Assembly (NCBI RefSeq): GCF_900105805.1
Contig: NZ_LT629788.1
Span: forward strand, 3,410,001-3,474,000
From: Pseudomonas moraviensis
GTDB taxonomy: Bacteria; Pseudomonadota; Gammaproteobacteria; Pseudomonadales; Pseudomonadaceae
DNA length: 64,000 bases
Direction of reading: 5' to 3'
Each line of letters starts with the position of its first letter. Position 1 is the first letter of the stretch. This document shows positions 32,579 to 41,777 of this stretch, piece after piece. The translations under genes were made by a program, and so were the position numbers. The notes beneath the pieces were generated by a model. The model searched no databases, had not been told where the DNA came from, and worked only from the letters and a program-made list of their open reading frames with translations.

Positions 32579-32956
32579 ATGAAGCTCAATAAAACCCAGG
32601 CCATCGCCCGTCGCAACCAGCAACTGGGCGGCGCCGTGCTCGGCACCAACAACTGCCACTTCGCCGAACTGAACCGCAACCGCAACATCTGGTGGTTCGA
32701 CCTGCCGGTGTCGCGTCTGGCGATCGGTCAGTACGAGTGGATTCACTTGTTGCTGCACACCCCGGCCACCGATGAGTTGCTGCACCTGAAAGTGCCGACG
32801 GTGTTCCTGCGCGAAAAGCTCGAAGGTCTGGTGATCCGCAATGAAGGCAAGCGCAAGGCGGCGCTGAGCCTGGAGCTGAGTGCCGACAAGGATTCGTATC
32901 TGCAGGACATGCGTCCGGCGGGGACCAACGTGAATTTTGCGCCGTTTCGTCAGTAG
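32579..32956 (+). CDS. Conserved hypothetical protein, 125 residues
   Basis: Starts at ATG 32579 with AGGA five bases before; the longer frame to 32432 lacks such a site. Soluble, no signal peptide. Contains NNCHFAELNRNRNIWWFDLP and IGQYEWIHLLLHTPATDELLHLKVPT. I do not recognise a named domain. Stands alone, ahead of a long repeat. Confidence 0.82.
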   Translation: MKLNKTQAIARRNQQLGGAVLGTNNCHFAELNRNRNIWWFDLPVSRLAIGQYEWIHLLLHTPATDELLHLKVPTVFLREKLEGLVIRNEGKRKAALSLELSADKDSYLQDMRPAGTNVNFAPFRQ

Positions 32957-32976
32957 GATTTGTGGCGTCAGCCCTT

Positions 32977-33152
32977 CCCCTCACCCTAGCCCTCTCCCAG
33001 AGGGAGAGGGGACCGAATGGGGGATATTCAAGAGATACGCCGACCTGATCGAGCTTACTGAATCCATAATCGACTCGGTTTTTCAGGTTGATGCTCAACG
33101 CCAGACATCTCGATCGGCTCCCTCTCCCTCGGGAGAGGGCTGGGGTGAGGGG
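32977..33152. repeat. ~180 bp repeat with inverted ends (reverse orientation)
   Basis: Left end CCCCTCACCCTAGCCCTCTC, right end GGGAGAGGGCTGGGGTGAGGG. Interior is the reverse complement of the copies at 11711 and 45725 (GGGGGATATTC, GAATCCATAATCGA). Confidence 0.85.
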
Positions 33153-33191
33153 CCGCTTCACCGCATGATCAAAGCCCTGCTCTGCACCAAC

Positions 33192-33219
33192 AAAAAGCCC
33201 CGCATCTGCGGGGCTTTTT
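33192..33219 (-). terminator. Terminator after fadD1
   Basis: AAAAAGCCCCGCA-TC-TGCGGGGCTTTTT, symmetrical hairpin with A and T tracts, directly after the fadD1 stop codon. Confidence 0.9.
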
Positions 33220-33221
33220 AT

Positions 33222-34919
33222 TTACGCGGCAGACGTGGCCTTGAGCTTCTTCAGCTCTTCATCACGCAACTCGCGGCGCAGGATCTTGCCGACGTTGGTG
33301 GTCGGCAACGCATCGCGGAATTCCACCGAACGCGGCACTTTGTAGCCGGTGACGTTGGCGCGCATGTGGTCCATGACCTGTTCTTTGGTCAGGGTCACAC
33401 CCGGTTTGGCGACAATGAAAATCTTGATCGCCTCACCCGATTTCTCGTCCGGTACGCCAATCGCCGCGCATTGCAGGACGCCCGGCAAAGTCGCCAGCAC
33501 GTCTTCCAGTTCGTTCGGATAAACGTTGAAACCGGACACCAGAATCATGTCTTTCTTGCGATCGACAATGCGCATGTAGCCGTCCGGCTGGATCAGCGCG
33601 ATGTCACCGGTTTTCAGCCAGCCATCGCTGTCGAGCATTTCATCGGTGGCTTCCTGACGCTGCCAGTAGCCCTTCATCACTTGCGGGCCCTTGACGCACA
33701 GCTCGCCGATTTCGCCCAGCGGCTGCTCGACACCGGCATCGTCGATGACCTTGCACAGGGTCGACGGCACCGGAATGCCGATCGTGCCGATCTGGATGTG
33801 CTGGATCGGGTTGACCGTGGCCACCGGGCTGGTTTCGGTCATGCCGTAGCCTTCGCAGATGGCGCAACCGGTCACGGCTTTCCAGCGCTCGGCCGCGGCC
33901 AATTGCAGGGCCATGCCGCCGGACAGGGTGACTTTCAGCGCGGAGAAATCCAGCTTGCGGAAACCTTCGTTATTGCACAGCGCCACGAACAGCGTGTTCA
34001 GACCGACGAAACCGCTGAACTTCCACTTCGACAGCTCCTTGACCATCGCCGGCAGGTCGCGCGGGTTGCTGATCAGGATGTTGTGGTTGCCGATCAGCAT
34101 CATCGCCATGCAGTGAAAAGTGAACGCATAGATGTGGTACAGCGGCAGCGGCGTGATCAGGATCTCGCAGCCTTCGTTGAGGTTGGAGCCCATCAGCGCC
34201 TTGCATTGCAGCATGTTGGCGACCAGGTTGCGGTGGGTGAGCATCGCGCCCTTGGCCACGCCGGTGGTGCCGCCGGTGTATTGCAGCACCGCGACATCGC
34301 CGCTGTCCGGGTTGGCTTCGGCCACTGGCTGACCGTGGCCCTTGCTCAGCACGTCGTTGAACCTGATGGCTTTGGGCAGGTGATAGGCCGGGACCATTTT
34401 CTTCACGTACTTGATGACGCTGTTGATCAGCAGGCGCTTGATCGGCGGCAGCAGGTCGGCGACTTCGGTGACGATGATGTGCTTGACGCCGGTCTTCGGC
34501 ACCACGGCTTCGGCCAGGTGCGCCATGTTCGCCAGGCACACCAGCGCTTTGGCACCGGAGTCGTTGAATTGGTGTTCCATTTCCCGCGCGGTGTACAGCG
34601 GATTGGTGTTGACCACGATCAACCCGGCGCGAATGGCACCGAAGACCGCGACCGGGTATTGCAGGACGTTGGGCAGTTGCACGGCGATTCGATCACCGGG
34701 CTGCAAGTCGGTATGCTGTTGCAGATACGCGGCAAAGGCACCGGACAGTTCATACAGTTCACCGTAGGTGATTGTCTTGCCCAGGTTGCTGAAAGCCGGT
34801 TTGTTGGCGAAGCGTTGGCAGGATTGCTTCAACACTGCCTGAATGTTCGGATACTCGTCTGGATTAATCTCGGCTGCGATTCCCGCCGGATACTTATCCT
34901 TCCAAAAGTCTTCGATCAT
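33222..34919 (-). CDS. fadD1: Long-chain fatty acid-CoA ligase FadD1
   Basis: A 565-residue AMP-forming acyl-CoA synthetase. The P-loop-like motif is YTGGTTGVAKGAMLTH (about 213-228), the linker and adenylate motifs EGYGMTETSP and GWLKTGDIA, and the C-terminal lysine in PTTNVGKILRREL. It activates fatty acids to CoA thioesters for beta-oxidation. fadD1, fadD2, an alpha/beta hydrolase and phaJ have the same order as P. aeruginosa PA3299-PA3302. It lies 350 bp downstream of fadD2 on the same strand. Confidence 0.95.
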   Translation of the reverse strand: MIEDFWKDKYPAGIAAEINPDEYPNIQAVLKQSCQRFANKPAFSNLGKTITYGELYELSGAFAAYLQQHTDLQPGDRIAVQLPNVLQYPVAVFGAIRAGLIVVNTNPLYTAREMEHQFNDSGAKALVCLANMAHLAEAVVPKTGVKHIIVTEVADLLPPIKRLLINSVIKYVKKMVPAYHLPKAIRFNDVLSKGHGQPVAEANPDSGDVAVLQYTGGTTGVAKGAMLTHRNLVANMLQCKALMGSNLNEGCEILITPLPLYHIYAFTFHCMAMMLIGNHNILISNPRDLPAMVKELSKWKFSGFVGLNTLFVALCNNEGFRKLDFSALKVTLSGGMALQLAAAERWKAVTGCAICEGYGMTETSPVATVNPIQHIQIGTIGIPVPSTLCKVIDDAGVEQPLGEIGELCVKGPQVMKGYWQRQEATDEMLDSDGWLKTGDIALIQPDGYMRIVDRKKDMILVSGFNVYPNELEDVLATLPGVLQCAAIGVPDEKSGEAIKIFIVAKPGVTLTKEQVMDHMRANVTGYKVPRSVEFRDALPTTNVGKILRRELRDEELKKLKATSAA

Positions 34920-35177
34920 GGAAGCCCACTCCTCAGCAACGCGAATTCTTCACCGCATTTGATGCGATTATTATTGGTGTGTGTTTTGTATTGGTGAATC
35001 CGGCGTTTTACAGGCCGAGAAGTCACAAAGCGCGCCGAGAGTAGCAGCTTTGCCGAGGGCCGACCAGAGCCAAACGTGGGCCCTACAGTCACATTGACGA
35101 CTCAAGACTTGTCAGCGGTCATTTTAGAGCAAAAATCCTATTAAACCGTAAAAGCCCCATAGTCAGGGGGTGTAAAA
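34920..35177. other. fadD2-fadD1 intergenic region
   Basis: About 260 bp before the repeat at 35178. No open frame of note. It contains the fadD1 leader and probably its own promoter; no clear FadR or PsrA operator was seen. Confidence 0.4.
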
Positions 35178-35260
35178 GCAAAAGATCGCAGCCTTCGGCA
35201 GCTCCTACAAAGGGAACGCATTCCAAATGTAGGAGCTGCCGAAGGCTGCGATCTTTTCGC
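35178..35260. repeat. Inverted repeat element (reverse-arm order)
   Basis: GCAAAAGATCGCAGCCTTCGG arm, a short AAGGGAACGCATTCC spacer, then the complement. Same family as 10215/14629/21998 but with the arms in reverse order, so the poly-A ends face outward. Confidence 0.82.
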
Positions 35261-35269
35261 TTGTGACCT

Positions 35270-36958
35270 TTATGCGATATCCCGCAACTCGCGCCGCAGA
35301 ATTTTCCCTACAGGCGTCATCGGCAACGACTCACGCAGCACGATGTGTTTCGGCACTTTGTAGGCGGTGAAATTCTCTTTGCAGTAGGCCTTCAGCTCTT
35401 CAAGACTGACACCGGTTTCCCGCGCCACGACAAACAGCTTCACCGCCTCCCCCGAACGCTCGTCCGGCACGCCGATCACCGCGCAGTTGGCGACTTTCGG
35501 GTGGGCCATGACCACGTCTTCGATTTCGTTCGGATACACGTTGAAGCCGGAGACGATGATCATGTCCTTCTTGCGATCAACGATACGCACGAAACCGTCC
35601 GGGTCGATCACGGCGATGTCGCCGGACTTGAACCAGCCTTCGGCATCGAGCACTTCGGCGGTGGCCTCGGGTTTGTTCCAGTAGCCCTTCATGATCTGCG
35701 GGCCTTTGATGCACAGCTCACCGCGCTCGCCCAGCGGCTGCTCAACGCCGTCATCGTTGATGATTTTCACCAGCGTACCCGGCACCGGCAGGCCCACCGT
35801 GCCCAAGCGCGATTGGTCGCCGTAAGGGTTAGTGCAGGCCACCGGCGAGGTTTCGGTCAGGCCGTAGCCTTCGGTGATACGGCAACCGGTCATCTGCTCC
35901 CAGCGCTCGGCGGTGGCTTTGACCAGCGCGGTGCCGCCGGAGTTGGTCAGCTTCAGACTGGAGAAATCCAGGGTCTTGAAGTCAGGGTGATCCATCAGCG
36001 CGACGAACAAGGTGTTCAAACCCAATAGCGCAGAGAAGCGCCAGTTCTTCAACTCCTTGATGAAGCCGGCGATGTCGCGCGGATTGGAGATCAGCACGTT
36101 GTGGTTGCCCGACACCATCATGCACATGCAATTCGCCGTGAAGGCATAGATGTGGTACAGCGGCAGCGGCGCGATCATCACCTCCTGGCCCTCGCGCAAC
36201 AGCGGCTGACCGTCCGGGCCGAGCTGGGCCAGACAGGCGCGCACTTGCTGCATGTTCGCCACGAGATTGCCGTGGGTGAGCATCGCGCCTTTCGCCAGGC
36301 CGGTGGTGCCGCCGGTGTATTGCAGCACGGCGATGTCCTCGAGGCCGACGCTCAGCGGTTTGATACCCAGGCCACGACCCATGCGCAGCGCGCTTTTGAA
36401 GGAGATCGCCTGCGGCAGCGAATACTCGGGAACCAGTTTTTTCACCTTGCTGACCACGGTATTGACCAGCCAGCCCTTGGCGGCGGGCATCAGGTCGCCC
36501 ATCTTCGCTTCGATCAGGTATTGGATATCGGTGTCGGGCAGCACTTCCTGGACTTTCTGCCCGAACAGATTCAGGTAGACCAGCGCACGCGCACCGGAAT
36601 CCTTGAATTGATGGCGCATCTCGCGCGGCGTGTAGAGCGGGTTGGTGTTGACCACGATCAGCCCGGCGCGCAGCGCGCCGAACACGGCAATCGGATAATG
36701 CAGGACGTTGGGCATCTGCACCGCGATGCGGTCTCCCGGCACCAGATCGGTATGGGCCTGCAGATAACCGGCAAACGCCGAGCTCTGGCGCTCGAGCTCG
36801 GCGTAGGTCAGGGTGATGCCCATGCTGCTGAACGCGGGGCGGTCAGCGAACTTCTTGCAGGAACGCTCAAACACTTCGATGACCGACTTGAACTCGCCCA
36901 TGTCGATGTCCAGCGGTACGCCGGCCGGGCGTTTGTCATTCCAGAAATCAGGTTGCAT
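35270..36958 (-). CDS. fadD2: Long-chain fatty acid-CoA ligase FadD2
   Basis: A 562-residue AMP-forming acyl-CoA synthetase with YTGGTTGLAKGAMLTH, EGYGLTETSP, GWFKSGDIA and MTPVGKILRREL. About half identical to FadD1 by eye, so the pair arose by an old duplication. ATG at 36958 (MQPDFWND) preceded by AAAGAGGAC. The longer frame to 37102 adds 48 unlikely residues. Divergent from the hydrolase gene. Confidence 0.95.
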   Translation of the reverse strand: MQPDFWNDKRPAGVPLDIDMGEFKSVIEVFERSCKKFADRPAFSSMGITLTYAELERQSSAFAGYLQAHTDLVPGDRIAVQMPNVLHYPIAVFGALRAGLIVVNTNPLYTPREMRHQFKDSGARALVYLNLFGQKVQEVLPDTDIQYLIEAKMGDLMPAAKGWLVNTVVSKVKKLVPEYSLPQAISFKSALRMGRGLGIKPLSVGLEDIAVLQYTGGTTGLAKGAMLTHGNLVANMQQVRACLAQLGPDGQPLLREGQEVMIAPLPLYHIYAFTANCMCMMVSGNHNVLISNPRDIAGFIKELKNWRFSALLGLNTLFVALMDHPDFKTLDFSSLKLTNSGGTALVKATAERWEQMTGCRITEGYGLTETSPVACTNPYGDQSRLGTVGLPVPGTLVKIINDDGVEQPLGERGELCIKGPQIMKGYWNKPEATAEVLDAEGWFKSGDIAVIDPDGFVRIVDRKKDMIIVSGFNVYPNEIEDVVMAHPKVANCAVIGVPDERSGEAVKLFVVARETGVSLEELKAYCKENFTAYKVPKHIVLRESLPMTPVGKILRRELRDIA

Positions 36959-37183
36959 TGTTCTTGTCCTCTTTACCTGAGCCGATCCGGGAGCCGCTTT
37001 CTGTCGTTTCTGCTTCGTCCATGGAAGGCGAAAAGCACAAAGCGGAGCTTCACGGACACTAGCAGCTATGGCCATTGAGGCAAATATGACGCAAGCCCTC
37101 ATTGATCCCGTGAATCTTCCTGCCGTGGCGTGGGCTGATCAGACGCGCTATACACTGTGGCGATGCTGAGCAAAGGAATCGCC

Positions 37184-38128
37184 ATGACCCACGACACCTT
37201 CTGGCTGGACGCGAGTGACCGCAGCCGCCTGTACGTCAACCGCTGGCTGCCGGCCACGCCCTTGAAAGCGGTGATTCTCGTCGCCCATGGCATGGCCGAG
37301 CACAGCGCTCGCTACGCCCGCCTCGCCGACACGTTTTGCGACAAAGACTATGGCGTCTACGCACCGGATCTGCGCGGCCATGGCCGCACCGCCGACAACG
37401 GCACCCTCGGCCATTTCGCCGATGACGATGGCTGGTGCAAGGTCGTTGGCGATCTGGCCAGCCTCAACCAGCACATCGGCCAGCAACACCCCGGCGTGCC
37501 GATCATTCTGCTCGGGCACAGCATGGGCAGTTACCTGGCCCAGGCCTATCTGCTACACCACAGCGCCAGTCTGCACGGGGCGATTCTCAGCGGATCGAAT
37601 TTCCAGCCAGTGGCCCTGTATCGCGTCGCCCGGCAGATTGCCCGGCTGGAAAAACTGCGTCAGGGCGGCAAGGGCCGCAGCGCGTTGATCGAGTGGCTGT
37701 CGTTCGGCTCGTTCAACAATAAATTCAAACCGCTGCGCACCCGTTTCGACTGGCTGAGCCGCGATCCGGCCGAGGTCGACAAATACGCCGCCGACCCGTT
37801 GTGTGGCTTTCGCTGTACCAATCAGTTCTGGATCGACCTGCTCGGCGGCTTGCAGCAAATCAGCAAAGCGTCCAATCTCGCGCAAATCGATCCGGGCCTG
37901 CCGCTGCTGGTGATTGGCGGCGAATGTGATCCGGTGAGCGAAGGCAAGCGTCTGACTGATCTGGCCAACGCCTTGCGCAGGGCCGGCAGCCAGCACCTGC
38001 AACTGAAGATCTACCCGCAGGCCCGGCACGAATTGTTCAATGAAAGCAATCGCGACGAAGTGACCGCCGATGTGCTCGCCTGGATCGATCAGGCCCTGAG
38101 CCATCCGCGCCCGCAGCGCAGCGAATAA
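37184..38128 (+). CDS. Alpha/beta hydrolase, monoacylglycerol-lipase-like
   Basis: A 314-residue cytosolic alpha/beta hydrolase. The nucleophile elbow is GHSMGS (about residue 114), with AHGMAEHSARY and DLRGHGRT near the N-terminus as in monoglyceride lipases, a late acidic residue in GGECDPVSEG and the catalytic His in ARHELFNES. ATG at 37184 has AAAGGAA upstream. Between fadD2 and phaJ, so a role in releasing fatty acids is plausible. Confidence 0.88.
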   Translation: MTHDTFWLDASDRSRLYVNRWLPATPLKAVILVAHGMAEHSARYARLADTFCDKDYGVYAPDLRGHGRTADNGTLGHFADDDGWCKVVGDLASLNQHIGQQHPGVPIILLGHSMGSYLAQAYLLHHSASLHGAILSGSNFQPVALYRVARQIARLEKLRQGGKGRSALIEWLSFGSFNNKFKPLRTRFDWLSRDPAEVDKYAADPLCGFRCTNQFWIDLLGGLQQISKASNLAQIDPGLPLLVIGGECDPVSEGKRLTDLANALRRAGSQHLQLKIYPQARHELFNESNRDEVTADVLAWIDQALSHPRPQRSE

Positions 38129-38170
38129 TTTTTTGTGGATTCACTGAATCCGTCACAGGAATCGAAACCG

Positions 38171-38641
38171 ATGACCCAGGTTACCAACATCCCTTACGAA
38201 GCCCTCGAAGTCGGCCAGACCGCCAGCTACAGCAAGACTGTCGAAGAGCGCGACATCCAGCTGTTCGCCGCGATGTCGGGCGACCACAACCCGGTGCACC
38301 TGGACGCCGAGTTTGCCGCCGCGAGCATGTTTAAGGAACGCATTGCCCACGGTATGTTCAGCGGTGCGCTGATCAGCGCCGCGGTCGCTTGCGAACTGCC
38401 TGGGCCGGGCACTATTTATATCGGTCAGCAGATGAGCTTTCAGAAACCGGTAAAGATCGGCGACACGCTGACGGTGCGTCTGGAGATTCTCGAGAAACTG
38501 CCGAAATTTCGCGTGCGCATTGCCACTCGCGTATTCAATCAGCGTGATGAGCTTGTGGTGGATGGCGAGGCGGAGATTCTCGCGCCGCGCAAGCAGCAGA
38601 CGGTGACTTTGCCGACATTGCCGGCGATCAGTATTGGCTGA
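38171..38641 (+). CDS. phaJ1: (R)-specific enoyl-CoA hydratase PhaJ/MaoC-like
   Basis: A 156-residue hot-dog-fold enzyme with the hydratase-2 motif MSGDHNPVHLD...HGMFSG, carrying the catalytic Asp and His. PhaJ enzymes convert enoyl-CoA from beta-oxidation to (R)-3-hydroxyacyl-CoA for polyhydroxyalkanoate synthesis. Length and neighbours match P. aeruginosa PhaJ1 (PA3302). It begins 42 bp after the hydrolase gene and is likely in its operon. Confidence 0.9.
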   Translation: MTQVTNIPYEALEVGQTASYSKTVEERDIQLFAAMSGDHNPVHLDAEFAAASMFKERIAHGMFSGALISAAVACELPGPGTIYIGQQMSFQKPVKIGDTLTVRLEILEKLPKFRVRIATRVFNQRDELVVDGEAEILAPRKQQTVTLPTLPAISIG

Positions 38642-38670
38642 TGGATTGTAGGGTGTCAGGTAGAGCCTTT

Positions 38671-38844
38671 CCCCCTCACCCCAGCCCTCCCGAAACGTCG
38701 GACCGCCCCCAAGGGGGCGAGGGGGAAAGGGAGCAGGTTTGAGTGTTTTTCAAATCCTCAATCGACTCGATCATTCGGTCGATGTTTAGCGAAAGACACC
38801 TCGGTCAGTCCCCTCTCCCTCCGGGAGAGGGCTAGGGTGAGGGG
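38671..38844. repeat. ~180 bp repeat with inverted ends, variant left arm
   Basis: Left end CCCCCTCACCCCAGCCCTCC followed by a variant, non-canonical stem (AACGTCGGACCGCCCCCAAG); right end CTCTCCCTCCGGGAGAGGGC and TAGGGTGAGGGG as in the others. Confidence 0.8.
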
Positions 38845-38860
38845 CTTTTCCTGCGGGCAC

Positions 38861-38890
38861 AAAAAAACGCCAGACTAGCTGGCGTTTTTT
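38861..38890. terminator. Bidirectional terminator
   Basis: AAAAAAACGCCAG-ACTAG-CTGGCGTTTTTT between the phaJ operon and the convergent gene at 38906. Confidence 0.88.
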
Positions 38891-38905
38891 GTAGCCGACT
38901 AACTC

Positions 38906-39373
38906 TTACGAGTTGGCACGAGCCTGGTTACGCAGGGCTTTCACCTGGTCGTGGTTGCGTTGTACGCCGTGGTACTGACGCTCAACCAGGTCACGAATAC
39001 CCACCAGATTGTGCTTGGTGATTTTTTCCAGCGCTTCCTTGTAAGCCTTCAGGGCATGGTCTTCACCGCGCTCGGCTTCGTTCAGCACAGCCTCTTCGTC
39101 TTTGCCGGTGAACATGGCTTTCACGTCGACCCAGCGACGGTGCAGGTCACCGCTGACGCTGGTGGAAGTTTCCGGATCGCCGCCCAGCGAACGAACGGCC
39201 GCTTGCAGCTCAGCTGCGGCAGCGGCGCAATCAGCTGCGCGAGTCACAAACAGGCTTTTCAGCTCTGGGTGCTTGATGTCTTCGGCGCAAGTCTTGAAAC
39301 CTTCCTGACCGTCCTTGGAGGTTTCGATCAGGTCATTGAGTACCGAGATGGATTCTTTGTTTACGTCAGTCAT
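38906..39373 (-). CDS. PA2169-family four-helix-bundle protein
   Basis: A 155-residue helical protein (MTDVNKESISVLNDLIETSKDG start) with a ferritin-like, DUF2383-type bundle pattern; acidic and basic residues are spaced for four helices. The group is often stress- or stationary-phase-linked; function not established. The ATG at 39373 is preferred to a start at 39517. Confidence 0.85.
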   Translation of the reverse strand: MTDVNKESISVLNDLIETSKDGQEGFKTCAEDIKHPELKSLFVTRAADCAAAAAELQAAVRSLGGDPETSTSVSGDLHRRWVDVKAMFTGKDEEAVLNEAERGEDHALKAYKEALEKITKHNLVGIRDLVERQYHGVQRNHDQVKALRNQARANS

Positions 39374-39579
39374 TTTCCAATTCCTTGCGGTTGGTTGAAG
39401 ATGCAAGGGATATTGCAGTGTGCGTGCCAGTTTGCTTATTGAGAATAAAACCTTGTTTTTCAGTGACTTATAAAAGATTGAACCATCTGTATGCTGGTTT
39501 TTTGCATGATCTGTCATTTGGCCTGCATGCAGAATGCCTGTATTTTCCAGACTGACCTGAAAACCGATGAAGCGCGCTG
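39374..39579. other. Intergenic region, AT-rich
   Basis: About 200 bp between divergent genes, notably AT-rich around 39430-39500, so probably promoter DNA. No gene seen. Confidence 0.4.
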
Positions 39580-39816
39580 ATGAATCCGGAAAAACTCGAA
39601 CTGCTGATCACCCGCGAGATGCCTTTCGGCAAGTACAAGGGCCGAATCATTGCCGACCTGCCCGGCCCCTACCTGAACTGGTTCGCCCGTGAAGGCTTTC
39701 CCCACGGCGAACTCGGTGGTCTGCTCGCGCTAATGCAGGAGATCGACCACAACGGCCTGTCCGACCTGCTTGAGCCGCTACGCGCCAAACATGGCAAACC
39801 CGCCCCGCGCCACTGA
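39580..39816 (+). CDS. DUF3820-family small protein
   Basis: A 78-residue protein with the DUF3820 signature MPFGKYKGRIIADLPGPYLNW. ATG at 39580. Fold resembles a small exonuclease-associated domain, but no activity is known. Followed 30 bp later by the aminotransferase gene. Confidence 0.87.
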   Translation: MNPEKLELLITREMPFGKYKGRIIADLPGPYLNWFAREGFPHGELGGLLALMQEIDHNGLSDLLEPLRAKHGKPAPRH

Positions 39817-39846
39817 AGCGCCCTCCTCTCTTGAGCCGTGCCGACC

Positions 39847-41028
39847 ATGCCTGACAACACCCGCCGAGCCCGTGACGAAGCTTTCTGGCAAACCTTTGCC
39901 GACCGATACGATGTGCAGCCCGGCCCGGTCAATCTGGAGAACGGTTACTTCGGGCGCCTGTCGCGTACGGTGATCGAGGAATACCAGCGCAACATCGAGC
40001 TGATCAACACCAGCAACTCGGTTTACGTGCGCCAGCGCTTTGAACAGCACGACAACCTCGAGATCCGCGCGCAACTGGCCGAACTGATTGGCGTACGCGC
40101 GCAAAGCGTGGCCCTGACGCGTAACGCCACCGAAGGCCTGCAATCGCTGATCCGCAATTACAATCGCCTGCAGCCGGGCGATCAGGTACTGATCTGCGAC
40201 CTCGACTACGACACGGTCAAAGGCGCCATGCGCTGGCTGGCGAAACACCGCGGGGTCGAGGTCATCGAAATTGCCCACCGCCATCCGGCCAGCTTCGAAA
40301 GCCTGCTGGAAAGCTACCGCGAGGCGTTCATCCGCCATCCGAAACTCAAACTGATGGCCCTTACTCACGTCACCCACCGCACTGGTCTGGTCATGCCGGT
40401 GCAGGCTATCGCCGCGCTGGCCAAAGAGCATGGGGTCGACATTATCCTCGACGGTGCCCACGCCCTCGGCCAGATCGAATTCGATCTGCAAGCATTGGGC
40501 ATCGCTTTCGCCGGCTACAACCTGCACAAGTGGATCGGCGCGCCGCTGACCCTCGGCTTCATTTATGTTGCCCCGCAGCGTCTGGCCGACATCGATCCGG
40601 ACATGGGCGAGATGCATTATCCGGTCACCGACATTCGCGCGCGCACCTCGTACAGCACGCCAAACATCCCGGCGCTGATGACCCTGCCGCTGGTGTTCGA
40701 AGAGCACAACGCCCTCGGCGGTGCCGCAGCCAAAAGCGCACGCCTGAATTACCTGCGCAATCTCTGGGTCAGCGCAGTGCGGGACCTGCCGGGCATTGAG
40801 GTGCTGACGCCGGATGATCCGCAACTGTATTGCGGGATCACCTCGCTGCGCTTCACTCGTCATGCCGATCAACAGGTCATGGTTGAGCGCCTGCTCAACG
40901 AGTTCAACCTGTTCACCGTGGTGCGCACCGGCGCCGCATGCGGGCCGTGCATCCGCGTTACACCGGGGCTGACCACCACGGCTGGCGAAATGGAGCAACT
41001 GGTAGGGGCGCTGAACCAGCTGCGCTAG
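39847..41028 (+). CDS. Class V aminotransferase family protein
   Basis: A 393-residue PLP-dependent enzyme, isopenicillin-N-epimerase/NifS-like fold. Visible: TRNATEGLQSLIRNY (phosphate site), DGAHALGQIEFDL and the PLP lysine in AGYNLHKWIGAPL. Reaction unknown. ATG at 39847. The 3' end overlaps the convergent gene by 4 bp (CTAG shared). Confidence 0.9.
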   Translation: MPDNTRRARDEAFWQTFADRYDVQPGPVNLENGYFGRLSRTVIEEYQRNIELINTSNSVYVRQRFEQHDNLEIRAQLAELIGVRAQSVALTRNATEGLQSLIRNYNRLQPGDQVLICDLDYDTVKGAMRWLAKHRGVEVIEIAHRHPASFESLLESYREAFIRHPKLKLMALTHVTHRTGLVMPVQAIAALAKEHGVDIILDGAHALGQIEFDLQALGIAFAGYNLHKWIGAPLTLGFIYVAPQRLADIDPDMGEMHYPVTDIRARTSYSTPNIPALMTLPLVFEEHNALGGAAAKSARLNYLRNLWVSAVRDLPGIEVLTPDDPQLYCGITSLRFTRHADQQVMVERLLNEFNLFTVVRTGAACGPCIRVTPGLTTTAGEMEQLVGALNQLR

Positions 41029-41606
41029 AACGGCACAGCGGAATTTTTTTCGTAGCCTTCAAGGCCAAGCTGCGACGATACGGCGAAGGTGTCGATGCCG
41101 AGCGTCTGGCAGGCGAAGGCACCGTCGTCGAGATCCGTGCCGGCGATCGGCTGCAACACCAACCGCAAGGCTTCCTCGGCGGGCACTTCACAGTCGCAGC
41201 AGCCGGGCAGGTGCAAGGTGCCGGCCCAGGCTTCGTGGTGAGCCTGGGCGCTTTTGTCGTCGCTGGGGATGTATACGTTCAGGGAAAGGCAAGATGTGCC
41301 AAGCGCCGGGCGATCCGGGTAGATGCTGGTGAAACGGACGATGCCCTGGCTGTCGGTCAATTGGCTGCCGCAGAGGCTGGTGTGGCTATCGACACGCTGC
41401 CGAATGCGCACCAGCGCGCCGGTAACCGGCTCGCCGGTCATCACATCGACCAGCAACAGACGCAGGATCAGCGGCAGGCCTTCGACCCCCTTGCTGATAT
41501 TGCGCACCTGGGGTTCGGCTGCTCGGCCATCGGGGCGGCCATGGGTGGCCAGCTTCGGTTGATAAAGGGATTGTGGCGTAAGGGTCAGAGACTGAAGGTC
41601 GTCCAT
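41025..41606 (-). CDS. Degenerate intradiol dioxygenase-like protein
   Basis: A 193-residue protein whose middle resembles the intradiol ring-cleavage dioxygenase core (GLPLILRLLLVDVMTGEPV, TDSQGIVRFTSIYPD). The iron ligands are not visible: where active enzymes have RPxHIH the sequence reads TSCLSLNVY, and the first ligand tyrosine region is replaced by RVDSHTSLCGSQ. It has several Cys (PGCCDCE). Probably not a dioxygenase. Convergent with the aminotransferase. Confidence 0.72.
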   Translation of the reverse strand: MDDLQSLTLTPQSLYQPKLATHGRPDGRAAEPQVRNISKGVEGLPLILRLLLVDVMTGEPVTGALVRIRQRVDSHTSLCGSQLTDSQGIVRFTSIYPDRPALGTSCLSLNVYIPSDDKSAQAHHEAWAGTLHLPGCCDCEVPAEEALRLVLQPIAGTDLDDGAFACQTLGIDTFAVSSQLGLEGYEKNSAVPF

Positions 41607-41708
41607 GAGGCGTTCTCTCTTCCATAAGATGAACGCAGGTTAACCCCGTGAAACAGCCAGCGTGCGGTAACTATGTATCGCGGCATGTACCGGCGGTTGT
41701 TTCAGCGC

Positions 41709-41738
41709 AAAAAAAAAGGTGCGCCGACCAAGCGCACC
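41709..41738 (-). terminator. Terminator of the zwf-pgl-eda operon
   Basis: On the minus strand GGTGCGC-TTGGTCG-GCGCACC-TTTTTTTTT, 40 bp after the eda stop. Confidence 0.9.
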
Positions 41739-41777
41739 ATAAAGCCGTAAAGCACACAACGAAGTGTCGGGTAACGA

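Noticed and set aside
32937..34997. 686-codon plus-strand open frame
   Set aside because: Shadow of fadD1 on the other strand; His/Gln/Arg-rich translation without a domain.
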